Source: JBDRHL01 sp043816955 (GTDB taxonomy: Bacteria; Planctomycetota; Phycisphaerae; Sedimentisphaerales; CAYZTY01). Taken from it: a DNA stretch of 12,926 nucleotides. Both the position numbers and the translations under genes were made by a program. The notes beneath the pieces are model-generated. The model saw only the letters and a list, made by a program, of their open reading frames with translations, was not told where the DNA came from and made no database searches. The stretch spans positions 1 through 12,926 of the forward strand of contig JBDRHL010000087.1 in the NCBI GenBank assembly GCA_043816955.1. Reading direction: 5' to 3'. Positions 6,161-12,926 of this stretch are shown in pieces (the first letter of the stretch is position 1; the number at the start of each line of letters is the position of its first letter).

Positions 6161-8161
6161 ATGACTGAAAGAATTCGAAAGCAAATCGATGAGCTTGCGC
6201 AGCAGATAAGAAACCACGATTATCTGTACTACGTCCTGAACGCCCCTGAGATAACTGACCGTGAATATGATCGGCTCCTGGCCGAACTCAAAAAGCTCGA
6301 GCAGGAAAATCCAAATTACATTCGCCCCGATTCCCCGACCCAGCGCGTTTCAGGTCAGCCCATCGAGGGCTTCGCAACCATCAGACATTCACTGCCCATG
6401 CTGAGCATGGATAATACCTATAACCCCGAAGAACTTCGGGAGTTTGACGAGCGCGTAGCAAAACAACTGCGAAACCAACAGTACGATTATGTCGTCGAAC
6501 TGAAGATAGATGGTCTGGCGATCAGCCTTCGGTACGAGCGGGGTCTGCTGGTAACCGCAGCAACCCGTGGCGACGGCCGGATCGGAGATGACGTAACTGC
6601 AAACGTGCGCACGATAAGGTCGATCCCTCTCTCGCTGATTGGCAGAACTGTTCCGCAACTGCTGGAGGTTCGCGGGGAGGTGTATATGCCCAAGGCAGCT
6701 TTTCGGGAGCTGAACGAGCTTCGAAGCAGGGACGGAGACCCTACTTTCGCCAATCCCCGAAACGCTGCCGCAGGCTCACTCAAGCTGCTCGATGCGAGAA
6801 TAACTGCTTCTCGAAAACTTTCTTTCTTCGCTTACGCGCCGGGCCGGCTGAGCGGTATATCGGCAGGTGAACATTATCAGATGCTTCAGGAGTTCAGGAA
6901 ACTGGGCCTGCCCGTCAACTCGCACGTGAAACAATGCAGCGACATCAACGAAGTAATTAAAAATTGCATGACTTGGCAGAACAAACGCGAGAAACTGGAT
7001 TATCAAATCGACGGCATGGTTATAAAAGTTAACCGATTCGATCAGCAGGAGATACTCGGAGCGACCGGCAGGGCGCCGCGATGGTGCATCTCGTATAAGT
7101 TTCCCGCTGAACAGGCTCAAACCACCGTTGAGTCGATCGATGTGCAGGTGGGCAAAACCGGAACGCTGACCCCGGTCGCGAATCTGACGCCCGTGCAGCT
7201 TGCGGGTACCACCGTCAAGCGGGCAAGCCTTCATAACTTCGATGAGATGAAACGGCTGGGAGTTTACGTTGGCGACCGGGTTGTCATCGAAAAGGCAGGC
7301 GAGATCATACCGCAGGTCGTACAGGTGCTGCGCGAACATCGCCCCGTCTGGGCCAAACCCTTCAAAATGCCGGACAAATGCCCCAATTGCAGCGGACCAA
7401 TAGCAAAAGACCAAAACGGGGTATATGTAAGGTGTGTAAGCGGCAGATGCACAGCTCAACTTAAGGAAAGAATAAAATACTTCGCAGGCCGTGACCAGAT
7501 GGACATAGAAAATCTCGGCATCTCGCTGATTGAGCAGCTTGTCGACCGGGGAATGGTAAAAAACTTCGCTGATCTTTACAAGCTGACCACCGAAGACCTT
7601 GCCGCCCTCGACCGAATGGCGGAAAAAAGTGCAGGGAACGTCATAACAAGCATCGAGAAAAGCAAAGATCGCCCTCTCGCAAGATTTATAAGTGCTCTTG
7701 GCGTTCGTCACGTCGGCAGCCAGTCAGCAGAAATCCTTGCCGAACACTTTGGCTCACTGCAGGCAATCCGCAGCGCCGACTTGACAGTCTTGGATAACAT
7801 CGATCAGATCGGTCCGGTCATGGCCAAAAGCATCTATGAGTATTTTCATGACAAGGATAATCTTGCCGTGATAGATGACCTGCTTGCCGCAGGGGTCAAG
7901 GCCGGGCATGCAAAACAAACGCGGGCTAAAACCCTGGCAGGCAAGGTTTTTGTCGTCACCGGCACACTCGCCGGTTTCAGCCGCCCGCAGATTGAACAGA
8001 CTATCAAACAAAACGGCGGAAAAGTCTCTTCCGGCGTCAGCGGGAATACGGATTTCGTCCTGATGGGACAAAACCCCGGCAGCAAACTGGATAAAGCCGC
8101 CAAACTCGGCATCCCTGTGATAACTGAACAGCAGTTCCTTGAGATGATAGGAAAAAATTGA
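6161..8161 (+). CDS. ligA: NAD-dependent DNA ligase LigA
   Basis: At 666 residues it matches the usual length (E. coli 671) and has every domain. The N-terminal Ia region binds NMN (Y22-x-Y24, D33-REYD). The adenylation domain has K115 in VELKIDGLAIS and R136 in TRGDGRIGDDVT. An OB fold covers about 316-400. A C4 zinc finger has C407, C410, C425 and C430. Helix-hairpin-helix repeats cover about 433-580 and a BRCT domain about 588-666 (GKVFVVTGTLAGFSR ... NGGKVSSGVSGNTDFVL). It seals nicks in replication and repair using NAD+. The start ATG is clear by homology, although the Shine-Dalgarno is weak. Its stop overlaps the TTG start of ribD by 4 nt, so the two are probably translationally coupled. 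Confidence 0.97.
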   Translation: MTERIRKQIDELAQQIRNHDYLYYVLNAPEITDREYDRLLAELKKLEQENPNYIRPDSPTQRVSGQPIEGFATIRHSLPMLSMDNTYNPEELREFDERVAKQLRNQQYDYVVELKIDGLAISLRYERGLLVTAATRGDGRIGDDVTANVRTIRSIPLSLIGRTVPQLLEVRGEVYMPKAAFRELNELRSRDGDPTFANPRNAAAGSLKLLDARITASRKLSFFAYAPGRLSGISAGEHYQMLQEFRKLGLPVNSHVKQCSDINEVIKNCMTWQNKREKLDYQIDGMVIKVNRFDQQEILGATGRAPRWCISYKFPAEQAQTTVESIDVQVGKTGTLTPVANLTPVQLAGTTVKRASLHNFDEMKRLGVYVGDRVVIEKAGEIIPQVVQVLREHRPVWAKPFKMPDKCPNCSGPIAKDQNGVYVRCVSGRCTAQLKERIKYFAGRDQMDIENLGISLIEQLVDRGMVKNFADLYKLTTEDLAALDRMAEKSAGNVITSIEKSKDRPLARFISALGVRHVGSQSAEILAEHFGSLQAIRSADLTVLDNIDQIGPVMAKSIYEYFHDKDNLAVIDDLLAAGVKAGHAKQTRAKTLAGKVFVVTGTLAGFSRPQIEQTIKQNGGKVSSGVSGNTDFVLMGQNPGSKLDKAAKLGIPVITEQQFLEMIGKN

Positions 8162-9300
8162 GCTTGGAAACCGCCGGAAAAAATAAACCTTTTATGGAGC
8201 TGGCACTTAACCTGGCCTGCCGCGGCTTCAGCAGCGTTGAGCCTAATCCGATGGTCGGCTGCGTTATCGTCCGGCAGGGGAAAATCATCGGCAAAAGCTG
8301 GCATAAAAAGTTCGGACAGGCCCACGCCGAGATAAATGCTCTTAAAGACGCCTGCAGCAGCGGATCCGACCCCGCGGGAGCAACAATGTATGTAACCCTC
8401 GAGCCTTGCTGTCATGTTGGTCGCACCGGCCCATGCACCGAAGCGATTATCAAGGCAGGTATTGCCGAAGTTTACATCGCCATGATCGATCCAAACGCTC
8501 ACGCCTCCGGCAAAGGTGTTGAGCAATTGCGAAACGCCGGCATAGAAGTAAAAGTAGGTTTGTGCGGAAAACAGGCAAAGCTGCTCAATGCAGGATTCAT
8601 AAAATATGTCCGTACAGCCAGGCCCTGGGTAATAGTCAAGTGGGCGCAAAGTATTGATGCCAGACTGGCATGCTCACAGCAACGATGGATAAGCTGCCAG
8701 GCAAGCAGAAAGGATACACATAAGTTTCGAAGAAGCGTCCAGGGCATAATGGTGGGCATAGGAACCGTTCTCGCCGATGATCCGCTGCTGACTCCCCGGC
8801 CTGACAAAGGCAGAAGGCCTGCTCGAATTGTGCTCGACAGCACGATGAAGATACCGCTGGATTGTCAACTGCTCAAAACGACCGACCAGGGTGATGTGAT
8901 TGTCATTACTACGCAAAAACATGCAGACGAAAATCCCACCGGGTCTGAGCAGATCACACGAACCGGCGCAAAGGTCATCTCCGTCCCGCAGGACGAGTCC
9001 GGCAGGTGCGATATCAAATCCGTTCTTGACCACCTTGGCAGGATCGGAATTCAAAGGCTCCTTGTCGAGGCAGGCCCGGAGCTAATCAGCAATATCCTGA
9101 AGCAAAACCTGGCTGATGAGGTGGTTGTATACATATCACCGCAGATTCTTGGCGCCGCCGGCACAGCCGACCTGGGCAGAGCATTATCACAGATACAGGG
9201 TATCGACCTGGCCTGCAATGTAACAACGGTTAATTTCGGCAGGGATGTTCGGATACGAGCTTTGACCAGAGAACCCGAAAATACTTCTTCATATCAGTAA
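8158..9300 (+). CDS. ribD: Bifunctional riboflavin biosynthesis deaminase/reductase RibD
   Basis: The 380-residue protein carries out two steps after GTP cyclohydrolase II: deamination of the diaminopyrimidine and NADPH-dependent reduction of the ribosyl side chain. Residues 10-150 are a cytidine-deaminase-fold domain with PNPMVGCVIV, zinc ligands H56 (in HAE, E58 proton shuttle), C84 and C93 (LEPCCHVGRTGPC). Residues 155-370 are the DHFR-like reductase (WVIVKWAQSIDARLA, GIGTVLADDPLLTPR, RIVLDST, LLVEAGPEL, SPQILGAAG). SIDARLA and VEAGPEL replace the more common SLDGKIA and VEGG. The start is TTG 8158, supported by AGGA 6 nt upstream; it overlaps the ligA stop. A later ATG (codon 13) would remove part of the first helix. 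No other rib gene is in the window, and no FMN riboswitch can precede it because it lies against ligA. Confidence 0.94.
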   Translation: MSLETAGKNKPFMELALNLACRGFSSVEPNPMVGCVIVRQGKIIGKSWHKKFGQAHAEINALKDACSSGSDPAGATMYVTLEPCCHVGRTGPCTEAIIKAGIAEVYIAMIDPNAHASGKGVEQLRNAGIEVKVGLCGKQAKLLNAGFIKYVRTARPWVIVKWAQSIDARLACSQQRWISCQASRKDTHKFRRSVQGIMVGIGTVLADDPLLTPRPDKGRRPARIVLDSTMKIPLDCQLLKTTDQGDVIVITTQKHADENPTGSEQITRTGAKVISVPQDESGRCDIKSVLDHLGRIGIQRLLVEAGPELISNILKQNLADEVVVYISPQILGAAGTADLGRALSQIQGIDLACNVTTVNFGRDVRIRALTREPENTSSYQ

Positions 9301-10659
9301 TTGAGCGATACACCGGTAATGACAGGCGACCAGAGCAAAAACAGGCTCTCTGCAATCCGTGAGCAGATAAAAGGCTTCCCGACCGGCCCCGGCATATATT
9401 TTTTCAAAACCGCCGGCGAAAAAGTGCTCTACATAGGAAAAGCAGGGAACCTCCGCTCCCGGGTTAGCTCCTACTTTCAGCCTTGTGCCGACCTTGCTGC
9501 TTCACGCGGGCCTCGAATCGCAGAAATGGCTGCCAAAACCCATTCCATCGATTACCTCGAAACAAAGAGCGAAGTCGATGCTATACTGAAAGAGGCCCGC
9601 CTCATAAAAGATATCAGGCCGCCGTACAATACCGACCTTGTGGACGACAAAAGCTTCCCCTATCTTCAAATTACAACACGTCAGGATTTCCCCGGCGTTT
9701 ACATTACGCGCACTCCCCGCACAGACACCCGGCTTTTCGGTCCCTTTGCCGCCGCAAAAGACCTTCGCGCAATGATAGTCGTCCTGCAGAAGATATTCAG
9801 ATTCCGCACCTGCAACCTTGAAATAAACGTCGACGATCCGAAACAGCGATTCTTCCGCCCATGTATTCTTTACAGCATAAAGCAGTGCACCGCCCCCTGC
9901 GCCGCAAAAATCAAAAAGCCTGAATACAGAAAAATCATCAAAGACCTCATCAGATTTCTGCAATCCAAACGCTCTACCATCCTGAGGCAGCTTCAAAAGG
10001 AAATGACCGAAGCAGCAGACAATCGCGATTATGAAGCTGCCGCACTTTATAGAGACCGAATCAGGCTCATTGAAAAGCTCGACCAGCGAGGCACGCTGGA
10101 CGAAAATGTCCAGCCGGAAGTCTTCGCCGCTGACCCGACGGAAGCACTTGAAAAACTTCAGAAAATATTCGAAGCAAACAGCCCCATCCGAATTATAGAA
10201 GGCTTCGATATCGCGCATATTGCAGGCTCTGAAACCGTCGGCTCACTTGTAAAATTCATTGATGGCCGACCATTCAAAAGCGGATACCGCCGCTTCAGGA
10301 TAAAGACTGTAAAAAACGTCGACGATTACGCATCCCTCGCCGAGATAATTCAAAGGCGATACAAATACGCCTCACGGGGCGAGGAACTCTGGCCCGATCT
10401 TGTCCTCATTGATGGCGGTCTGGGCCAGCTTCACGCCGCCGAAAATGTCCTTAAGGAAATGAACACACCCATCCCTCTGCTCGCCTCTATCGCAAAAAAA
10501 GAAGAACTCATCTACATCCGCGGCAGGAGCGAACCATTGCGCCTTCCCGCAAATTCCCCCGCCCGGAAACTACTCCAGTACGTTCGCGACGAAGCCCACC
10601 GCTTCGCTCAGCACTACCACCATATCCTCAGATCCAAAAAAATCCTGAACAATAGCTGA
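9301..10659 (+). CDS. uvrC: Compact UvrC-type excinuclease subunit lacking middle and HhH domains
   Basis: The 452-residue protein has an N-terminal GIY-YIG nuclease (G31-I-Y, Y44-I-G, an Arg in NLRSRV, E98 in LKEARLIK). Four Cys at 171, 188, 196 and 200 match the Fe-S-type cluster region of UvrC. A UVR motif (about 220-262, EAADNRDYEAAALYRDRI) contacts UvrB in known systems. The RNase H-like 5' endonuclease domain (298-443) has D303 in FDIAH, D371 in LIDGGLGQ and H433 in RDEAHRFA. It would make both incisions in nucleotide excision repair. Standard UvrC is about 600 residues: here the segment between UVR and the endonuclease is reduced to about 36 residues, and the C-terminal helix-hairpin-helix pair is absent. 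The frame begins at TTG 9301, directly after the ribD stop; ATG 9319 (codon 7) is the alternative, and neither has a strong Shine-Dalgarno. Confidence 0.9.
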   Translation: MSDTPVMTGDQSKNRLSAIREQIKGFPTGPGIYFFKTAGEKVLYIGKAGNLRSRVSSYFQPCADLAASRGPRIAEMAAKTHSIDYLETKSEVDAILKEARLIKDIRPPYNTDLVDDKSFPYLQITTRQDFPGVYITRTPRTDTRLFGPFAAAKDLRAMIVVLQKIFRFRTCNLEINVDDPKQRFFRPCILYSIKQCTAPCAAKIKKPEYRKIIKDLIRFLQSKRSTILRQLQKEMTEAADNRDYEAAALYRDRIRLIEKLDQRGTLDENVQPEVFAADPTEALEKLQKIFEANSPIRIIEGFDIAHIAGSETVGSLVKFIDGRPFKSGYRRFRIKTVKNVDDYASLAEIIQRRYKYASRGEELWPDLVLIDGGLGQLHAAENVLKEMNTPIPLLASIAKKEELIYIRGRSEPLRLPANSPARKLLQYVRDEAHRFAQHYHHILRSKKILNNS

Positions 10660-10801
10660 CCACACAAAGATAAATCCCACCGTAAACCCGCTCCCCATGC
10701 TTTTCAGGCCCGATTTCGAGCTTGTGGTAATACCTGAGCCGGTAACAGCCATACTGCACTGCATAGGCGCGATCATGTTGAGAAAAAGGCGAGCTGCATA
10801 A
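10649..10801 (+). pseudogene. Possible remnant of a PEP-CTERM protein C-terminus
   Basis: A plus-strand frame open from 10649 (after a TGA at 10646-10648) to TAA 10799-10801 ends in VVIPEPVT, then a short hydrophobic stretch (AILHCIGAIML), then RKRRAA. This order of V(I)PEP-x-T, hydrophobic helix and Arg/Lys cluster at the very C-terminus is the PEP-CTERM sorting signal processed by exosortase systems. The frame overlaps the end of uvrC by 11 nt, has only an internal ATG at 10697 without a Shine-Dalgarno, and is too short to be a normal cargo protein. It is therefore best read as a decayed tail that kept its own terminator 6 bp after the stop. Chance similarity is possible, since the hydrophobic part is short and contains His and Cys. 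Confidence 0.45.
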
Positions 10802-10806
10802 GCAAA

Positions 10807-10843
10807 AAAGCCCTTGGCGACAATCAAGGGCTTTACCTTTTTT
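10807..10843. terminator. Strong bidirectional intrinsic terminator
   Basis: AAAGCCCTTG (10807-10816), an 8-nt loop and CAAGGGCTTT (10825-10834) form a perfect 10-bp stem, followed by ACC and six T. The A-run at 10804-10809 gives the mirror U-tract on the minus strand (outer AGCAAAAAA against TTTTTTGCT). It would end the plus-strand cluster after uvrC and the convergent hflKC transcript. Confidence 0.9.
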
Positions 10844-10885
10844 GCTTCTGTTGTGACACCTCTGCCGGTGAATTTCCGGCCTGGC

Positions 10886-11749
10886 TTATTTTACGGCATC
10901 CGGCGACTGCAGGTACTTGAAAAACGCCGAATCCGACGGCAAAATCAACGTTGTATCACTCCGCAACGCTTTTTCATAAGCCTCCAGACTCCGCGTAAAT
11001 TCATAAAACTCAACATCCCTGCCAAGCGCCTCGGCATAAATTCGAATCGCCTCCCCATCCCCCTCTCCGCGCAGCTTTTCCGCGATTTTGTAGCTCTCCG
11101 CCAGCATAATGGTCTTTTCCTTCTCGGCTTCCGCGCGAATCTTTACCGATTCCTCTTCGCCTTCACTGCGATATCCCTTTGCGATTCGCTGGCGTTCTGC
11201 CTTCATCCTGGCATAAACCGAGTGCGCTACTTCTCCCGGCAGATCGGCCCGTTTTATTCGAACGTCAAGTATCTCTATGCCGTAATCACGCGCCCGCTTG
11301 TCACATTTCTCAGCGACCTTATGCATAATATCTTCACGGTTCACCGAAACGATTTCCGTCAGAGTATGCCTTGCCAGCTCTTCACGTATCTCTGAAAAAA
11401 CAATATCATCCAGCCTGGCCCCTGCGCCAACCTCATCTTTGACAGCCTGATAAAACTTCAGCGGATCAACTATCTTCCACCTGGCATAGTTGTCCAGAAC
11501 CAGGTGCTTCTTGTCTGCGGTGATCACTTTTGCCGCCGCAGCGTCATATTCCAGCACCCGATCCTCATATTTGTGAACAATTTCAATCAGGGGGATTTTG
11601 AAGTGCAGACCGGGATCCTTAATGGTCCGTATGTATTTGCCGAGCCGCAGGATAATTGCCTGCTCAGTTTCATCAACCGTAAAGACAGAAAGGCTGCCAA
11701 CCAAAATTATCGCTATCACCAGAATTATCGAAACGATTATAGTTTTCAT
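10886..11749 (-). CDS. hflC: HflC, SPFH/band 7 membrane protein
   Basis: The 287-residue protein has an N-terminal membrane segment (residues 4-23) followed by the SPFH/band 7 domain (SVFTVDETEQAIILRLGKYI, PGLHFKIPLI, DYGIEILDVRIKRADLPGEV, ARMKAERQRIAKGYRSEGEE). A charged, alanine-rich helical region follows (KIRAEAEKEKTIMLAES) and a C-terminal segment LRSDTTLILPSDSAFFKYL. This matches HflC, which with HflK forms a large cage around the FtsH protease in the inner membrane and modulates its access to membrane proteins. Its ATG overlaps the hflK stop (ATGA, 11746-11749), so translation is coupled. ftsH is not in the window. It converges on uvrC and shares the terminator at 10807-10843. Confidence 0.93.
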   Translation of the reverse strand: MKTIIVSIILVIAIILVGSLSVFTVDETEQAIILRLGKYIRTIKDPGLHFKIPLIEIVHKYEDRVLEYDAAAAKVITADKKHLVLDNYARWKIVDPLKFYQAVKDEVGAGARLDDIVFSEIREELARHTLTEIVSVNREDIMHKVAEKCDKRARDYGIEILDVRIKRADLPGEVAHSVYARMKAERQRIAKGYRSEGEEESVKIRAEAEKEKTIMLAESYKIAEKLRGEGDGEAIRIYAEALGRDVEFYEFTRSLEAYEKALRSDTTLILPSDSAFFKYLQSPDAVK

Positions 11750-12738
11750 TCTACACCTGCCTTTCCTTCCAGCGGCAATAGCTGCAGCAAATTGCCCCCT
11801 GTATCGGCATCAATAACAAACTTCCTTATTCCCGGAAGGATCTTTTCCATCGTTTCCAGATACAGCCTTTTCCTGGTTACATCCTTGGCTTTTTCATATT
11901 CGGTAAGCACTGCTAAAAAACGGTCTGCATCCCCCTCTGCCCGTTTTATTCGCTCCTCCCTGTAAGCCTCCGCCTGGCGGATAACCTGCTGTGCTTCTCC
12001 CCGCGCCTTGGGTATCACATCCGCCCGAAAGCCGTCTGCTTCTTTGATGTATCTGTCCTTGTCTTCTTTTGCGCTTACGACGTCATTGAAGGCGCTTTCA
12101 ACTTCCTTGGGCGGCTTTACAGTTTGAAGTTTAACTGCATCAATTCGCAGACCGCTCTGATAATTGTCTAAAATTCCCTGCAGCAGTTCCCTTATATCGT
12201 CTTCGATCTGAAGCTTCTCGGTTATCAGAACATCATCTATCGGCCTTTTGCCCACTACCTGCCGCAGCGCAACCTCAGCGGCATCTTTCAGCGCACCGGA
12301 CTCGCCTTCCGGATCACGCACATTGAACAGAAAAGACTTCGGGTCGCTGACCCGGTACTGAACTATTATCTGTGCGTCAACTATCTGCTCATCACCGGTG
12401 AGCATAAGCGATTCTTCCGGATAAAACCGGTACCTTGCTGGTGAGCTATGCGGTATCGTCCTGAATCCGATCTCCAGCCGTTTGACTTCCTTGACCCTCA
12501 CCTTATTTGCCCGCTCAATAGGCATCGGCAAGGCATAATGAGGACCCGGAAGTGTCTCACGAACCATTTTTCCGAAACGACGAACTACCGCTTTTTCGTC
12601 AGGGCTCACAATATAAATGCCTGATGCCAGCCATAACAGAAAAATCACCGGGATAATCCACTTTATCACAGCGCCTAGAGATTGAATCGCTCGATCAAAT
12701 TCATCATTATAAGGCCTGCCTGTGTCCATTCGTACCAT
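11746..12738 (-). CDS. hflK: HflK, SPFH/band 7 membrane protein
   Basis: The 330-residue protein has a short cytoplasmic N-terminus, a membrane helix at about 24-44 (IKWIIPVIFLLWLASGIYIV) and a band 7 domain (SPDEKAVVRRFGKMVRETLPG, GDEQIVDAQIIVQYRV, LRQVVGKRPIDDVLI, LRIDAVKLQTVKPPKEVESA). A long helical region follows (ARGEAQQVIRQAEAYREERI). It lacks the Gly-rich N-terminal extension of the longer E. coli HflK (419 residues), which is common outside gammaproteobacteria. It partners HflC in the FtsH-controlling complex. AGGAG 7 nt before ATG 12736-12738 supports the start. Only 50 bp separate it from the end of a transposase gene on the same strand, and no strong promoter is visible in that gap, so its promoter is unclear or lies inside the insertion sequence. 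Confidence 0.92.
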   Translation of the reverse strand: MVRMDTGRPYNDEFDRAIQSLGAVIKWIIPVIFLLWLASGIYIVSPDEKAVVRRFGKMVRETLPGPHYALPMPIERANKVRVKEVKRLEIGFRTIPHSSPARYRFYPEESLMLTGDEQIVDAQIIVQYRVSDPKSFLFNVRDPEGESGALKDAAEVALRQVVGKRPIDDVLITEKLQIEDDIRELLQGILDNYQSGLRIDAVKLQTVKPPKEVESAFNDVVSAKEDKDRYIKEADGFRADVIPKARGEAQQVIRQAEAYREERIKRAEGDADRFLAVLTEYEKAKDVTRKRLYLETMEKILPGIRKFVIDADTGGNLLQLLPLEGKAGVE

Positions 12739-12788
12739 AAGGATACTCCTATGTTAAAAGTCTACTCCAATTTTCATTTATTTTTACG

Positions 12789-12926
12789 TTAAGTATTTGC
12801 GATTACAAAGTTTGGGAAATCCTCAAATATCCAGTCGTTCTTCAATGTTTGATATATGATTCCCAAAAACTTCCGGGCAGTAGCAATAATCGCTTTACCA
12901 CTGCCACGATGGCGTTTGATACGTTC
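12789..12926 (-). mobile_element. IS110-family transposase, C-terminal part
   Basis: The minus strand from the window edge encodes 45 codons and a TAA stop at 12789-12791: ERIKRHRGSGKAIIATARKF, then LGIIYQTLKNDWIFEDFPNF and VIANT. This is the characteristic end of IS110-family (DEDD plus Transposase_20) transposases, where RIKxRRGxxKAIIAxARxxL is followed by a short helix and tail. The catalytic domains lie outside the window, so intactness cannot be judged. IS110 elements usually lack terminal inverted repeats, so the right boundary, somewhere in 12739-12788, cannot be fixed from this sequence. The bridge RNA of such elements is expected outside the coding region, probably beyond the window. 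Confidence 0.8.

Noticed and set aside
8100..8160. Possible FMN riboswitch before ribD
   Set aside because: The region is ligA coding sequence, with the ribD start overlapping the ligA stop, leaving no room for a leader.
6776..8649. Long minus-strand ORFs (311 and 267 codons) opposite ligA and ribD
   Set aside because: The plus-strand genes are complete with all catalytic motifs. The antisense frames have no family pattern.
10570..10827. Minus-strand 85-codon ORF between uvrC and hflC
   Set aside because: It overlaps the uvrC end and the terminator stem, and has no ribosome binding site or known motif.

Overview
The window looks like chromosomal DNA of a Gram-negative bacterium, most plausibly Planctomycetota of the Phycisphaerae/Sedimentisphaerales type. 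The clues are the HTH-plus-membrane protein at 3673-4695, the YGIVLID-type membrane protein before it, a PEP-CTERM-like C-terminal tail after uvrC, the multiplied URO-D-like (MtaA-type) methyltransferases and an unusually compact UvrC. This placement is inference from gene content and no marker gene proves it.

Left region (1-2846): the start of feoA (minus strand, cut by the window edge) is followed by two URO-D superfamily genes, 288-1403 (minus) and 1833-2846 (plus), read away from a shared 429-bp intergenic region. That region has a good sigma70-like promoter for each direction. It also contains a 193-bp MITE-like element (1431-1623) with 17-bp perfect terminal inverted repeats, internal hairpins and a 9-11 bp direct repeat of the target. 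The element lies between the minus-strand promoter and the ribosome binding site of the left gene, so it appears to lengthen that gene's 5' leader from about 43 to about 245 nt.

Middle region (3006-10843): seven plus-strand genes run from a TATAAT promoter to a strong bidirectional terminator. The first three are envelope proteins: a single-pass or secreted coiled-coil protein, an excisionase-type HTH protein with two C-terminal membrane segments, and an OmpA-domain lipoprotein. Four housekeeping genes follow: ndk, ligA, ribD (TTG start overlapping the ligA stop) and uvrC (TTG start directly after the ribD stop). Ndk, RibD and LigA/UvrC serve nucleotide balance, riboflavin synthesis and DNA repair, and are probably linked by transcription rather than by one pathway. 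UvrC lacks the usual middle segment and the C-terminal HhH domain. Between its stop and the terminator lies an open frame without a good start that ends in a PEP-CTERM-like sorting tail.

Right region (10886-12926): hflK and hflC are on the minus strand, translationally coupled, encoding the SPFH/band 7 pair that in other bacteria caps and controls FtsH. Just upstream of hflK, on the same strand, is the C-terminal end of an IS110-family transposase cut by the window edge. No tRNA, rRNA, CRISPR array or known riboswitch was seen.
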